Assembly (NCBI RefSeq): GCF_007998985.1
Contig: NZ_CP041659.1
Span: forward strand, 124,001 to 188,000
Direction of reading: 5' to 3'
Origin: Sphingomonas xanthus
GTDB taxonomy: Bacteria; Pseudomonadota; Alphaproteobacteria; Sphingomonadales; Sphingomonadaceae
DNA: 64,000 bases
Below are positions 1 through 8,866 of the stretch, piece by piece (positions within the stretch are counted from its first letter, which is position 1; each line of letters starts with the position of its first letter). The position numbers were made by a program, and so were the translations under genes. The notes under the pieces were generated by a model, which saw only the letters and a list, made by a program, of their open reading frames with translations, did not search any database and had not been told where the DNA came from.

Positions 1-1
1 T

Positions 2-451
2 TTCAAGGCCGAGGAAGACGCCGTCGACGCCGATCAGTGGTTCGACACGGGCGATGTGGCAGCGCTCCACCCGGATGGCACCGTCCAGATCACCGACCGG
101 TCGAAGGACGTGATCAAGTCGGGCGGCGAATGGATCAGTTCGATCGATCTTGAGAATGCCGCCGTCGGTTGTGCCGGCATTGCCGAAGCGGCTGCGATCG
201 GCATCCCCCATCCCAAATGGGACGAACGGCCCTTGCTCGTTTGCGTCAAAACGCCCGGAAGCGACGTTTGCGCGGTCAAGGTGCGCGATCATTTGAGCGG
301 CCAGGTAGCCAAATGGTGGCTACCGGACGCGATCGAATTCGTCGACGAACTGCCGCACACCGCAACAGGCAAGCTCAGCAAGAAGACACTGCGCGAGCAA
401 TTCCGCGATTATCGGTTCGCCAACGCCGCTGACATGGTCGGCCGCGACTAG
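2..451 (+). CDS. Acyl-CoA ligase (AMP-forming), C-terminal part
   Basis: This is the C-terminal 149 residues of an adenylate-forming acyl-CoA synthetase, whose 5' end lies outside the window. Enzymes of this family activate a fatty acid with ATP and load it onto CoA. The visible part has the conserved WFDTGDVA motif (residues 13-20 of the fragment), the hinge and lid region with [10 protein letters not shown], and the C-terminal TATGKLSKK motif that carries the catalytic lysine (K124). The reading frame is open from base 2. It ends about 70 bases before ettA on the same strand. The acid substrate cannot be judged from this fragment; medium- or long-chain fatty acids are the usual guess. Confidence 0.88.
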   Translation, partial: FKAEEDAVDADQWFDTGDVAALHPDGTVQITDRSKDVIKSGGEWISSIDLENAAVGCAGIAEAAAIGIPHPKWDERPLLVCVKTPGSDVCAVKVRDHLSGQVAKWWLPDAIEFVDELPHTATGKLSKKTLREQFRDYRFANAADMVGRD

Positions 452-522
452 ACGGGACGGCCCGGGCATCCTATCTGCCCAGCCAAATCCCTGATCCATC
501 AATTCCGGAGCTTCGCGACCCC

Positions 523-2191
<1,669 letters not shown>

Positions 2192-2202
<11 letters not shown>

Positions 2203-2761
2203 CGGCTGCCAGTGCCTCGGCATTGCGGTCGCAGCCGTCCGCCATTCGGCGAATCATGGCGGCCGCTTCTCGGTCGCTGATGGCATCCGCAACCTTGCGG
2301 TAATGGCTGGCCTGGGCGGCCAGGGCAGGGATTTGCTCCTCGCTCACGTCGACCAACATGTTGATCCCGCCGATCAACTTGCCGTTGGCGTCGTACAAGG
2401 GTGTCGGATAGGGTTGGAAAGCGCGACGACGCCCATCGGGGCGCAGCGCGATCGCGATCTCGCCGCGAACTTCCCGGCGCTCCTTGAGCGCGACGGCCAT
2501 CGGACAGGAATCGTGCGGTAGGTGGTCGTCGGCCACCGTATGCAGGCGCCATGTAACGCACCACTGGTCGCGGCCCGTTGCCGGCGTACGGCCGGCAAAG
2601 TCTGCACAGGCCTTGTTCCAATAGCGCAGAACGCCGTCGGCATCGGTCATGTAAGCGGGGTAGGGGAGCGAATCGATCGCCTCCTGGCAATCGACGGCCT
2701 CACCCTGCAGGGCCGCGATAACCCTGTCATATAAAGAGGCAATCTCGTCTGCCGCGGACAT
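2192..2761 (-). CDS. PAS-domain protein, stand-alone
   Basis: This 189-residue protein holds one PAS-like sensor domain (about residues 25-145). It begins with the typical pattern of a proline-rich turn and YMTDADGVLRYWNKA, and ends in a PAC-like segment (PLYDANGKLIGGINMLVDVSE). A C-terminal helical region follows, with no histidine kinase, GGDEF or DNA-binding part. In the family such domains bind small ligands or act as docking modules, and the partner here is unknown. Cysteines within the domain (C82 and C106 on this reading) could matter for redox or metal sensing, but that is a guess. It lies convergent with ettA. No neighbour hints at the signalling output. Confidence 0.75.
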
Positions 2762-2864
2762 CAGGGCTTAGCCGTACATCTCACCGTGGACAAACACCCA
2801 GACTCCATTCCAGTTCCTCCGGCCGGTTTTTTGCTTCGCGAGTGTGGCCCGCCCACCACTGCGG

Positions 2865-3599
2865 TCATCGCAGCCGCTTCACCATCATTCGGCCGTCCTC
2901 ACCCATCTTGGTCCCGAAGTTGGGGACTGCCTTGATAAGGTCGCTAAGCCGATTGAAGCCGTAATTGCGGACCGCAAAGCTCGATACCGCCTTGGCCCGC
3001 TGTCCCATTTCGGACAGCGACGCATAGCCTTCGTCGTCCCGTTTCGAAGCCTTGAATGCCGCGCCAAGCACTTGCAGCAGCTCGGAATCGATCGCCCGCT
3101 GCCCTTCGGCGGGAGGAAAGGCCTCCAGCGCATCCTCCTTGTCGTTGGTCAGCGCAGCGACGTCGAAAAACCGGGTGCATGCCTGCTTGAAGCTGGCGGG
3201 GGTCTTGGCGGTTCCGAACCCGTAGACGGGGAGGCCGTCCTCGCGAATCCGCTGTGCCAGCGGGAGAAAGTCCGAGTCCGACGACATGATCCCGAAGCCG
3301 TCGACATGGCCGCGATAGAGAAGGTCCATGGCGTCGATGGTCATTCGCATATCGGTCGAGCTCTTGCCCTTCACGACGTCGAATTGCTGCATCGGCACGA
3401 TCGAATGAAGGCCGGTCAGCGCGCCCCAGCCTTTCAGCGAGGTCTTGGCCCAGTTGCCATATGCGCGGCGGATGTTGATCGTGCCAAGCTCACCCAACAC
3501 CAGGAGCACCTCGTCGAGGTGATCGGGTGACGCATTATCGGCATCGATCAACAACGCGATGTTCAGTTCCGTTTCAATGTCATCATTGCGGCTCGTCAT
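2865..3599 (-). CDS. NYN-domain (LabA/DUF88-type) ribonuclease-like protein with C-terminal OST-HTH/LOTUS domain
   Basis: This 244-residue protein has a PIN-like NYN nuclease domain. It carries the acidic residues expected of a metal site: LLIDADNAS (residues 16-24), the KGKSSTD segment with D83, and SSDSDF (106-111). From about residue 172 to the end it resembles an OST-HTH/LOTUS fold (LLQVLGAAFKASKRDD... GFNRLSDLIKAVPNF), a module that binds RNA or G-quadruplexes. NYN-LOTUS proteins are widespread in bacteria but poorly characterised, and an RNA-processing role is inferred. No Cys or other extra domains are seen. It is divergently oriented from the glycine-zipper lipoprotein gene, with a 111-base spacer. 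Confidence 0.85.
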   Translation of the reverse strand: MTSRNDDIETELNIALLIDADNASPDHLDEVLLVLGELGTINIRRAYGNWAKTSLKGWGALTGLHSIVPMQQFDVVKGKSSTDMRMTIDAMDLLYRGHVDGFGIMSSDSDFLPLAQRIREDGLPVYGFGTAKTPASFKQACTRFFDVAALTNDKEDALEAFPPAEGQRAIDSELLQVLGAAFKASKRDDEGYASLSEMGQRAKAVSSFAVRNYGFNRLSDLIKAVPNFGTKMGEDGRMMVKRLR

Positions 3600-3641
3600 C
3601 GACTATTGGCTCCCGTTGGCCGCATCTTCCGCAACGGGAAC

Positions 3642-3666
3642 GGAACGAATTCGGCTTTAACTCGTC
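3642..3666 (+). promoter_or_regulatory. Possible EcfG-type (general stress) promoter
   Basis: GGAAC at 3642-3646 is followed after 16 bases by CGTC at 3663-3666. The alphaproteobacterial EcfG consensus is GGAAC, 16-17 bases, CGTT, so the -10 has one mismatch. It sits 45 bases before the ATG of the glycine-zipper lipoprotein. Nothing else supports it. Confidence 0.35.
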
Positions 3667-3710
3667 ATACCCTTACTTGGGCGGGGATGTGTACAGGAGG
3701 AACGGAAGTT

Positions 3711-4037
3711 ATGAAACGCATTGTACTGGCCTCGACCCTTGCGGCGAGCCTTTCGCTGGGAGCCTGCGCGAGCAATCCCTACGGCTACAACGATCGCTAC
3801 AATAACCAGACCAACCGCGCTGTTACAGGTGCGGCGATCGGTGGCGCTGCCGGCGCTGTGGCCGGTGCCGTTCTTCCTGGCGTCAATCCGGTAACCGGTG
3901 CCGTTGTCGGCGCGGTTCTGGGCGGCGTGGCCGGCGCGGTCATCAAGGGTAAGCAATATTACCGCGATACCCGCGGCTATTGCTACTACGTCGATCAGAA
4001 CGGAAACCCGATCTACGACTATAACGTTCGCTGCTAG
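3711..4037 (+). CDS. Glycine-zipper outer-membrane lipoprotein (17 kDa antigen-like)
   Basis: This is a 108-residue lipoprotein. The start is the ATG preceded by AGGAGGAACGGAAGTT, a strong ribosome binding site; an in-frame upstream extension is much less likely. The signal peptide (residues 1-18) ends in the lipobox LGAC, giving lipidation at C19. Residues 38-80 form a Gly/Ala-rich double hairpin (AAIGGAAGAVAGAVLPG and GAVVGAVLGGVAGAVIKG), typical of glycine-zipper 2TM proteins related to rickettsial 17 kDa antigen and OsmB/SlyB. The C-terminal region is Tyr-rich and ends in Cys. Such proteins sit in the outer membrane and often respond to envelope or osmotic stress. The exact function is unknown. 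Confidence 0.85.
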   Translation: MKRIVLASTLAASLSLGACASNPYGYNDRYNNQTNRAVTGAAIGGAAGAVAGAVLPGVNPVTGAVVGAVLGGVAGAVIKGKQYYRDTRGYCYYVDQNGNPIYDYNVRC

Positions 4038-4055
4038 CCGCCTGGCAGCATCGGC

Positions 4056-4694
4056 TTAGACGGGGCGGAAGCGATCTTCCGCCTCGTCGAGCAGCCAAAG
4101 TTCGCCATCCCGAATGGAAAAGTGACAGCCGAGGACCTTGAGGGTCCCGGCTTTTTCGCGTTCTGCCACGAACGGGAAGGTCCTGAGGTTGGCAAGACTC
4201 TGCCGGATGCCGACTTCTTCAAGGATCCGCTGGGCGTCGTCACCCGTGCCATGTTCGCGAGCGATTTCGGCTGCTGGACCATCGATCTGGCTCATCCACC
4301 GATGAACGAATCCGCCTTCGCCGGCCGGCGCGCCGTGGAAACAGCCGGTCAACGCCGCGGTGATGCCACCGCACCGCTCGTGCCCCATGACGATGACTTC
4401 CGGTACCTTGAGCTGGGTCACCGCAAATTCCAGCGCCGCGGAGACACCATGCCTGCCCGCGCCGGTTTCATAGGGCGGGACCAGGTTGGCCACGTTGCGG
4501 ACAACGAAGATCTCGCCGGGATCGGTGTCGAAGATGGTCGCCGGGTCAGCCCGGCTGTCGCAGCAAGCGATAATGATTGCGCGGGGCGACTGGCCGGTTG
4601 CCAATTCTTGCCAGCGGTCTCGGGCCGTTTCGAACTTGTTCGAACGAAACCGCCGGTACCCTTCCAAAAGATTGCCAAAGCCCTTCATCGACAT
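4056..4694 (-). CDS. can: Beta-class carbonic anhydrase
   Basis: This 212-residue cytoplasmic zinc enzyme interconverts CO2 and bicarbonate. The zinc ligands of beta-carbonic anhydrases are visible: the CxDxR motif at C44-D46-R48 (ACCDSRAD), then H105 and C108 in GHERCGG. The conserved VRNVANLVPPY and GVSAALEFAV segments are also intact. Length is normal for the class. It converges with the glycine-zipper gene (18-base gap) and diverges from lipA (75-base gap). Bicarbonate supply for acyl-CoA carboxylation is the general role; nothing nearby points to a specialised carbon-concentrating function. Confidence 0.95.
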   Translation of the reverse strand: MSMKGFGNLLEGYRRFRSNKFETARDRWQELATGQSPRAIIIACCDSRADPATIFDTDPGEIFVVRNVANLVPPYETGAGRHGVSAALEFAVTQLKVPEVIVMGHERCGGITAALTGCFHGAPAGEGGFVHRWMSQIDGPAAEIAREHGTGDDAQRILEEVGIRQSLANLRTFPFVAEREKAGTLKVLGCHFSIRDGELWLLDEAEDRFRPV

Positions 4695-4769
4695 CCCCTT
4701 TCTGCTCCAGCGCGTTAGTCAGCAAGGGCAGGGGTGGCAAGGACGAGTTCAAATCGCTATCTGGCCGCC

Positions 4770-5699
4770 ATGAACGCACCGCTTCCCACCCCGCCACGGC
4801 AGCGCAAACCCGACTGGATTCGGGTCAAGGCCCCGGTAAGCGAGGGCTATTCCGAGACGCGCAAGCTGATGCGTGAGCTGAACCTGGCGACCGTCTGCGA
4901 GGAAGCGGCTTGCCCGAATATCGGGGAATGCTGGACCAAGAAGCACGCCACGGTGATGATCCTCGGCGATACCTGCACCCGGGCCTGCGCATTCTGCAAC
5001 GTCAAGACCGGGATGCCGCGCGCGGTTGATCCGCTGGAGCCCGAGCATGTCGCGATCGCCGCGGCCAAGCTGGGGCTGGAGCATATCGTCGTGACGTCGG
5101 TCGATCGTGACGACCTTCCTGACGGCGGAGCATCGCAGTTCGTCAAGGTGATCGAGGCCTTGCGCCGCGAAACGCCGAATACGACAATCGAGATCCTGAC
5201 GCCTGACTTCCGCAACAAGCATGAAGCGGCGGTCGAGGCGATCGTCTCGGCCCGGCCCGATGTCTATAATCACAATCTTGAGACGGTGCCGAGGCTTTAC
5301 CCGACCATCCGTCCCGGCGCCCGCTACTACGCCTCGCTGCGCCTGCTCGAACAGGTCAAGAAACTCGACCCGTCGATCTTCACCAAGTCGGGGATCATGG
5401 TCGGACTTGGCGAGCAGCGGCTCGAAGTTCACCAGGTAATGGACGACATGCGGTCGGCAGGAATCGATTTCCTGACCATGGGTCAATATCTCCAGCCGAC
5501 ACCCAAGCATGCGACGGTCGAGGAATTCGTCACGCCCGACGCGTTCAAGGCTTATGCGTCAATCGCCCGTGCCAAGGGATTTCTGCTGGTCGCGGCGTCG
5601 CCGCTGACCCGGTCGAGCTATCATGCCGGCGACGATTTCCAGAAGATGCAGGCCGCTCGCCATGCGCAGCTGGCGCGGGCAGGGGCCGTCCGCGCCTGA
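4770..5699 (+). CDS. lipA: Lipoyl synthase
   Basis: LipA is a radical SAM enzyme that inserts two sulfurs into protein-bound octanoyl groups to make lipoyl cofactor. The 309-residue reading starts at MNAPLPT. An in-frame GTG at 4734 adds 12 residues and follows a G-rich stretch, so the start is not certain. Auxiliary cluster cysteines are at C43, C48 and C54, and the radical SAM motif CTRACAFC supplies C69, C73 and C76. The C-terminal LTRSSYHAG, which carries the serine that ligates the auxiliary cluster, is present. Its TGA overlaps the ATG of the next gene by one base, so the two are cotranscribed. No lipB is present in the window. Confidence 0.97.
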   Translation: MNAPLPTPPRQRKPDWIRVKAPVSEGYSETRKLMRELNLATVCEEAACPNIGECWTKKHATVMILGDTCTRACAFCNVKTGMPRAVDPLEPEHVAIAAAKLGLEHIVVTSVDRDDLPDGGASQFVKVIEALRRETPNTTIEILTPDFRNKHEAAVEAIVSARPDVYNHNLETVPRLYPTIRPGARYYASLRLLEQVKKLDPSIFTKSGIMVGLGEQRLEVHQVMDDMRSAGIDFLTMGQYLQPTPKHATVEEFVTPDAFKAYASIARAKGFLLVAASPLTRSSYHAGDDFQKMQAARHAQLARAGAVRA

Positions 5700-6157
5700 T
5701 GCCTCGGCACAGCGAGACGCGTTTCCTGCCTTATACGCCCGAACAATTGTTCGAGCTGGTAGCCGACGTCGGCCGCTATGACGAATTTCTGCCTTGGGTC
5801 AGCGCGGTACGCATCCGCTCCAACAGCGAGACGGAGATGGTCGCGGACCTGATCGTCGGTTTCAACGCCTTCAAGGAGCGCTTCACCAGCCGGGTGACCA
5901 AGCAACGGCCAAGCCAGGTCTGCGTCGATTATATCGAAGGTCCGCTCAAATATCTGAAGAACGAGTGGCGGTTCGACCCGGCCGAAGGCGGCACCAACGT
6001 CTATTTCTCGGTAGATTTTGCATTCCGCTCGCGGCTGTTCGAGACGCTGGCCGGCCAGATGTTCGACCGTGCGCTGCGCCGGATGACCGGTGCATTTGAA
6101 CAGCGCGCCGCGGCGCTTTACGGCATCAACAGCTCCAGCGCACAAAGCGCCGCCTGA
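5699..6157 (+). CDS. RatA/Coq10-family START-domain protein
   Basis: This 152-residue protein is a single START/SRPBCC domain (polyketide cyclase/dehydrase type). It has the family's opening pattern ([21 protein letters not shown]) and the mid-region [20 protein letters not shown]. In alphaproteobacteria this family is the Coq10 equivalent, binding ubiquinone or its precursors and helping respiration. The RatA name comes from an E. coli homologue reported to block ribosome association, and that role should not be assumed here. It overlaps lipA by one base. Its 3' end overlaps the convergent pncC gene by 40 bases. There is no RatB partner next to it, which favours the Coq10 role. Confidence 0.88.
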   Translation: MPRHSETRFLPYTPEQLFELVADVGRYDEFLPWVSAVRIRSNSETEMVADLIVGFNAFKERFTSRVTKQRPSQVCVDYIEGPLKYLKNEWRFDPAEGGTNVYFSVDFAFRSRLFETLAGQMFDRALRRMTGAFEQRAAALYGINSSSAQSAA

Positions 6158-6624
6158 CGGCGAATTCCCGACCGGCCCTCGGCTGCATCGAAGAGTTTTT
6201 GGTCGGCAATGACCTCGTCGGGGCTCGACGCCCGGTCCGCACGGGCGAATACCACCGTCCCGACTGGCTTCTGCTCGGTGCCGCCGTCCGGTCCCGCAAT
6301 TCCGGTTATCGCGACCGCGACGTCCGCACCCGAGACCTCTAACGCGCCCTGCGCCATTGCCCAGGCTGTGGCGACGCTGACAGCGCCAAATGTTTCGACG
6401 ACGTCCAGGCTGACCTTGAGTTCGCTCATCTTGGCCGAGTTGGAATAGGTGACGTAACCCGCCTCGAACACTTCCGAAGACCCGGCAATTTCGGTCAGGG
6501 CCGCGCTCACCAGTCCACCCGTGCAGCTTTCCGCTACTGCGATCCGCCGGCCCGCCTTGCGATTGGCCTCGATGACCTGGCGCGCCTGGTCGACCAGCTC
6601 GGCGGGAAGAAGATATTGGGTCAT
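6118..6624 (-). CDS. pncC: CinA C-terminal-type nicotinamide-nucleotide amidase
   Basis: This 168-residue protein corresponds to the C-terminal CinA domain only, as a stand-alone gene. PncC deamidates nicotinamide mononucleotide to nicotinate mononucleotide in NAD salvage. The family motifs are visible: [16 protein letters not shown] near residue 30, [11 protein letters not shown], and the glycine-rich [20 protein letters not shown]. The N-terminal MoCF-like domain of full CinA is absent, which is common in proteobacteria. It overlaps the ispDF stop by 4 bases (ATGA) and follows it on the minus strand. Confidence 0.93.
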   Translation of the reverse strand: MTQYLLPAELVDQARQVIEANRKAGRRIAVAESCTGGLVSAALTEIAGSSEVFEAGYVTYSNSAKMSELKVSLDVVETFGAVSVATAWAMAQGALEVSGADVAVAITGIAGPDGGTEQKPVGTVVFARADRASSPDEVIADQKLFDAAEGRSGIRRQAALCALELLMP

Positions 6625-7763
6625 GGCTTGGCGCCTAGCCGGACGGTCGCAACAGCCTGCGCCGCAACACCCTCGCGCCGCCCCGTGAAGCCAAGCATCT
6701 CAGTCGTCGTGGCCTTGATGCTGACGCAGGACGGATCGAGGTCGAGGATCTCGGCGATCTTTGATCGCATCGCCTCGCGATGCGGCCCGAGCTTGGGTTC
6801 CTCACAGATCAGCGTGCAGTCGATGAAATCGATGATGCCGCCGTCTGCGCGGATCAACGACGCGGCATGAGCGAGGAAAATGTCGCTGCTGGCGCCTTTC
6901 CATTGCGGGTCGGATGGCGGGAAATGCTGGCCGATATCGCCCAATGCTGCAGCGCCCAGCAGGGCATCGGTAATGGCATGAAGAACGACATCGGCATCGC
7001 TGTGCCCGGCGAGGCCTCGGGGGTGCGCAATGGCAATCCCGCCAATCATGACCGGGCCTTCTCCGCCAAAGGCGTGAACATCGAAACCTAGCCCGGTCCT
7101 GCTGATCATCTGTGCTGCCTGCAATGCCTCCGCCCGTCGCCAATCCGCGTCCGTCGTCAATTTTTCCAGTGATGGATCGCCCTCCACCGTTAGCACCTTT
7201 AGCCCCGCCGCGACCATCACCGAGCTTTCGTCAGTCGCCGCCGCGCCGCCGGCTTCGTCCATCGCATAGCGCAAATCCTCGGCATGAAAGGCTTGCGGGG
7301 TCTGGACGCGGAGCATCCCGCTGCGCTCGACCATGGCATCAAGACGCCCTCGGCCGCGGGCCAGCGTGTCCGCCAAGGGCAGTACCGGGACAGCGCCGTC
7401 GCCCTGGCGGAGGGCATCGAGCAGCCGGTCAACAACTTCGGGCGGGCAGAAGGGGCGGGCGGCATCGTGAACGAGGACAATCCCTTCCGCGACAGCGTCC
7501 AGTCCCGCACGAACGCTGTCCGCCCGGTCGGCTCCTCCGACGATCAATTCGCCGCAGTCACGTCCCGCAAGGGCTTCACGGGCCAATTCGAGCTGGTCGG
7601 GCGCAACAATCACCCGGACCGATGTCACGCGCGGGTGTGACGCCAGTGCGTCAAAGGCGTGCGCGAGGACTGTTTTTCCTCCAATCCGCCGAAATTGTTT
7701 GGGCACATCGCCGCCCATCCGGGTACCGCTCCCGGCGGCGACAATCAGGGCTGTAACGGTCAT
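6621..7763 (-). CDS. ispDF: Bifunctional IspD/IspF (MEP pathway)
   Basis: This 380-residue fusion carries two non-consecutive steps of the non-mevalonate isoprenoid pathway. Residues 1 to about 225 are IspD, which makes CDP-methylerythritol; the nucleotide-binding motif is [20 protein letters not shown]. From about 226 on is IspF, which forms methylerythritol cyclodiphosphate; it has GLGFDVHAF and the metal-binding HSDADV. The start chosen is MTVTALIV. The frame stays open 53 codons upstream, but that region lies over the dusB leader and does not look like IspD. Fusion of D and F is common in alphaproteobacteria. The downstream product path includes uppS and dxr, which lie further along this window. 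Confidence 0.96.
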   Translation of the reverse strand: MTVTALIVAAGSGTRMGGDVPKQFRRIGGKTVLAHAFDALASHPRVTSVRVIVAPDQLELAREALAGRDCGELIVGGADRADSVRAGLDAVAEGIVLVHDAARPFCPPEVVDRLLDALRQGDGAVPVLPLADTLARGRGRLDAMVERSGMLRVQTPQAFHAEDLRYAMDEAGGAAATDESSVMVAAGLKVLTVEGDPSLEKLTTDADWRRAEALQAAQMISRTGLGFDVHAFGGEGPVMIGGIAIAHPRGLAGHSDADVVLHAITDALLGAAALGDIGQHFPPSDPQWKGASSDIFLAHAASLIRADGGIIDFIDCTLICEEPKLGPHREAMRSKIAEILDLDPSCVSIKATTTEMLGFTGRREGVAAQAVATVRLGAKP

Positions 7764-7815
7764 GGTGAGCGCGCCTTGCCGCAACCGCGATGCTCCTGTA
7801 AAGGCGCGCCTTCCC

Positions 7816-8814
7816 ATGAGCCTTGTAAAGCCCATCTCGGTCGGACCGGTGACCATCGACGCGCCCGTCATCCTGGCGCCGATGACTGGCGTCACCGACC
7901 TGCCGTTCCGAAAGATCGTCAAGCGCTACGGTGCGGGACTAACGGTCAGCGAGATGATCGCCAGCCAGGCGATGATCCGCGAGACCCGCCAGTCGCTGCA
8001 GAAGGCTACGTGGGATCCCAGCGAAGAGCCGGTCTCGCTGCAGCTGGCCGGCTGCGCGCCCCGGGAGATGGCCGAGGCGGCGAAGCTCAATGAGCAACGG
8101 GGCGCAGCCATCATCGACATCAACATGGGCTGCCCGGTGAAGAAGGTCGTCAACGGCGATGCCGGCTCGGCGCTGATGCGAGACTTGCCCCTGGCCGCAT
8201 CGATCATCGAGGCAACGGTGAAGGCGGTGAAGGTGCCCGTCACGCTGAAAATGCGGATGGGCTGGTGCCATGATAGCCTCAACGCACCAGAGCTGGCGCG
8301 GATTGCCGAAGAGCTGGGCATTCACATGATCACCGTCCACGGCCGTACCCGCAACCAGATGTACAAGGGATCGGCTGACTGGGCCTTCGTCCGCCGGGTC
8401 AAGGATGCAACGCGCCTGCCGGTGATCGTCAACGGCGACATTTGCAGCCGTGAGGACGCGCGGACCGCGCTTGAGCAGTCCGGCGCCGACGGGGTGATGA
8501 TCGGGCGCGGGGCCTATGGCAAGCCATGGCTTCTTGGCCAGGTGATGGCCGACCTCACAGCGCAAGGAGACCGTCCCAGCCCGTCGATGGACGAGCAACT
8601 GGCGACCATCCTCGAACAATATGATGCGATGCAGTCGCTGTACGGGGTCCAGACCGGCGTCAACCTCGCTCGCAAACATATCGGCTGGTACACCAAGGGC
8701 ATCCCAGGTTCCGCCGAATTTCGAAACAAGGTCAACACGCAAGACGATCCGAACACCGTCAAAGCGATGCTGAAGGACTTCTACGCGCCCTGGCTCGCGC
8801 GGTCTGCGGCCTGA
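7816..8814 (+). CDS. dusB: tRNA-dihydrouridine synthase B (NifR3)
   Basis: This 332-residue flavoenzyme reduces uridines in the tRNA D-loop to dihydrouridine using NADPH. The active-site cysteine is C106 in DINMGCPVKKVVNGDAGSA, and the FMN-barrel motifs VNGDICSREDA and GVMIGRGAYGKPW follow. The chosen start, MSLVKPISVG, matches the family; the open frame continues further upstream but over the ispDF 5' region. It heads a plus-strand set with ntrY and ntrX 52 bases downstream. In many alphaproteobacteria nifR3 is followed by ntrB and ntrC, and these are missing here. Confidence 0.96.
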   Translation: MSLVKPISVGPVTIDAPVILAPMTGVTDLPFRKIVKRYGAGLTVSEMIASQAMIRETRQSLQKATWDPSEEPVSLQLAGCAPREMAEAAKLNEQRGAAIIDINMGCPVKKVVNGDAGSALMRDLPLAASIIEATVKAVKVPVTLKMRMGWCHDSLNAPELARIAEELGIHMITVHGRTRNQMYKGSADWAFVRRVKDATRLPVIVNGDICSREDARTALEQSGADGVMIGRGAYGKPWLLGQVMADLTAQGDRPSPSMDEQLATILEQYDAMQSLYGVQTGVNLARKHIGWYTKGIPGSAEFRNKVNTQDDPNTVKAMLKDFYAPWLARSAA

Positions 8815-8866
8815 CCCGATAAACTGTGTTCTTTATGCAACGCGACCATGCTACGCCGAGCGGAGC

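Noticed and set aside
2815..2840. GGCCGG followed by a T run as an intrinsic terminator
   Set aside because: The stem is too short and points along the plus strand, where no gene ends nearby.
5699..6157. RatA toxin of a toxin-antitoxin pair
   Set aside because: No RatB-like partner is adjacent; the family acts as Coq10 in alphaproteobacteria and it is coupled to lipA.
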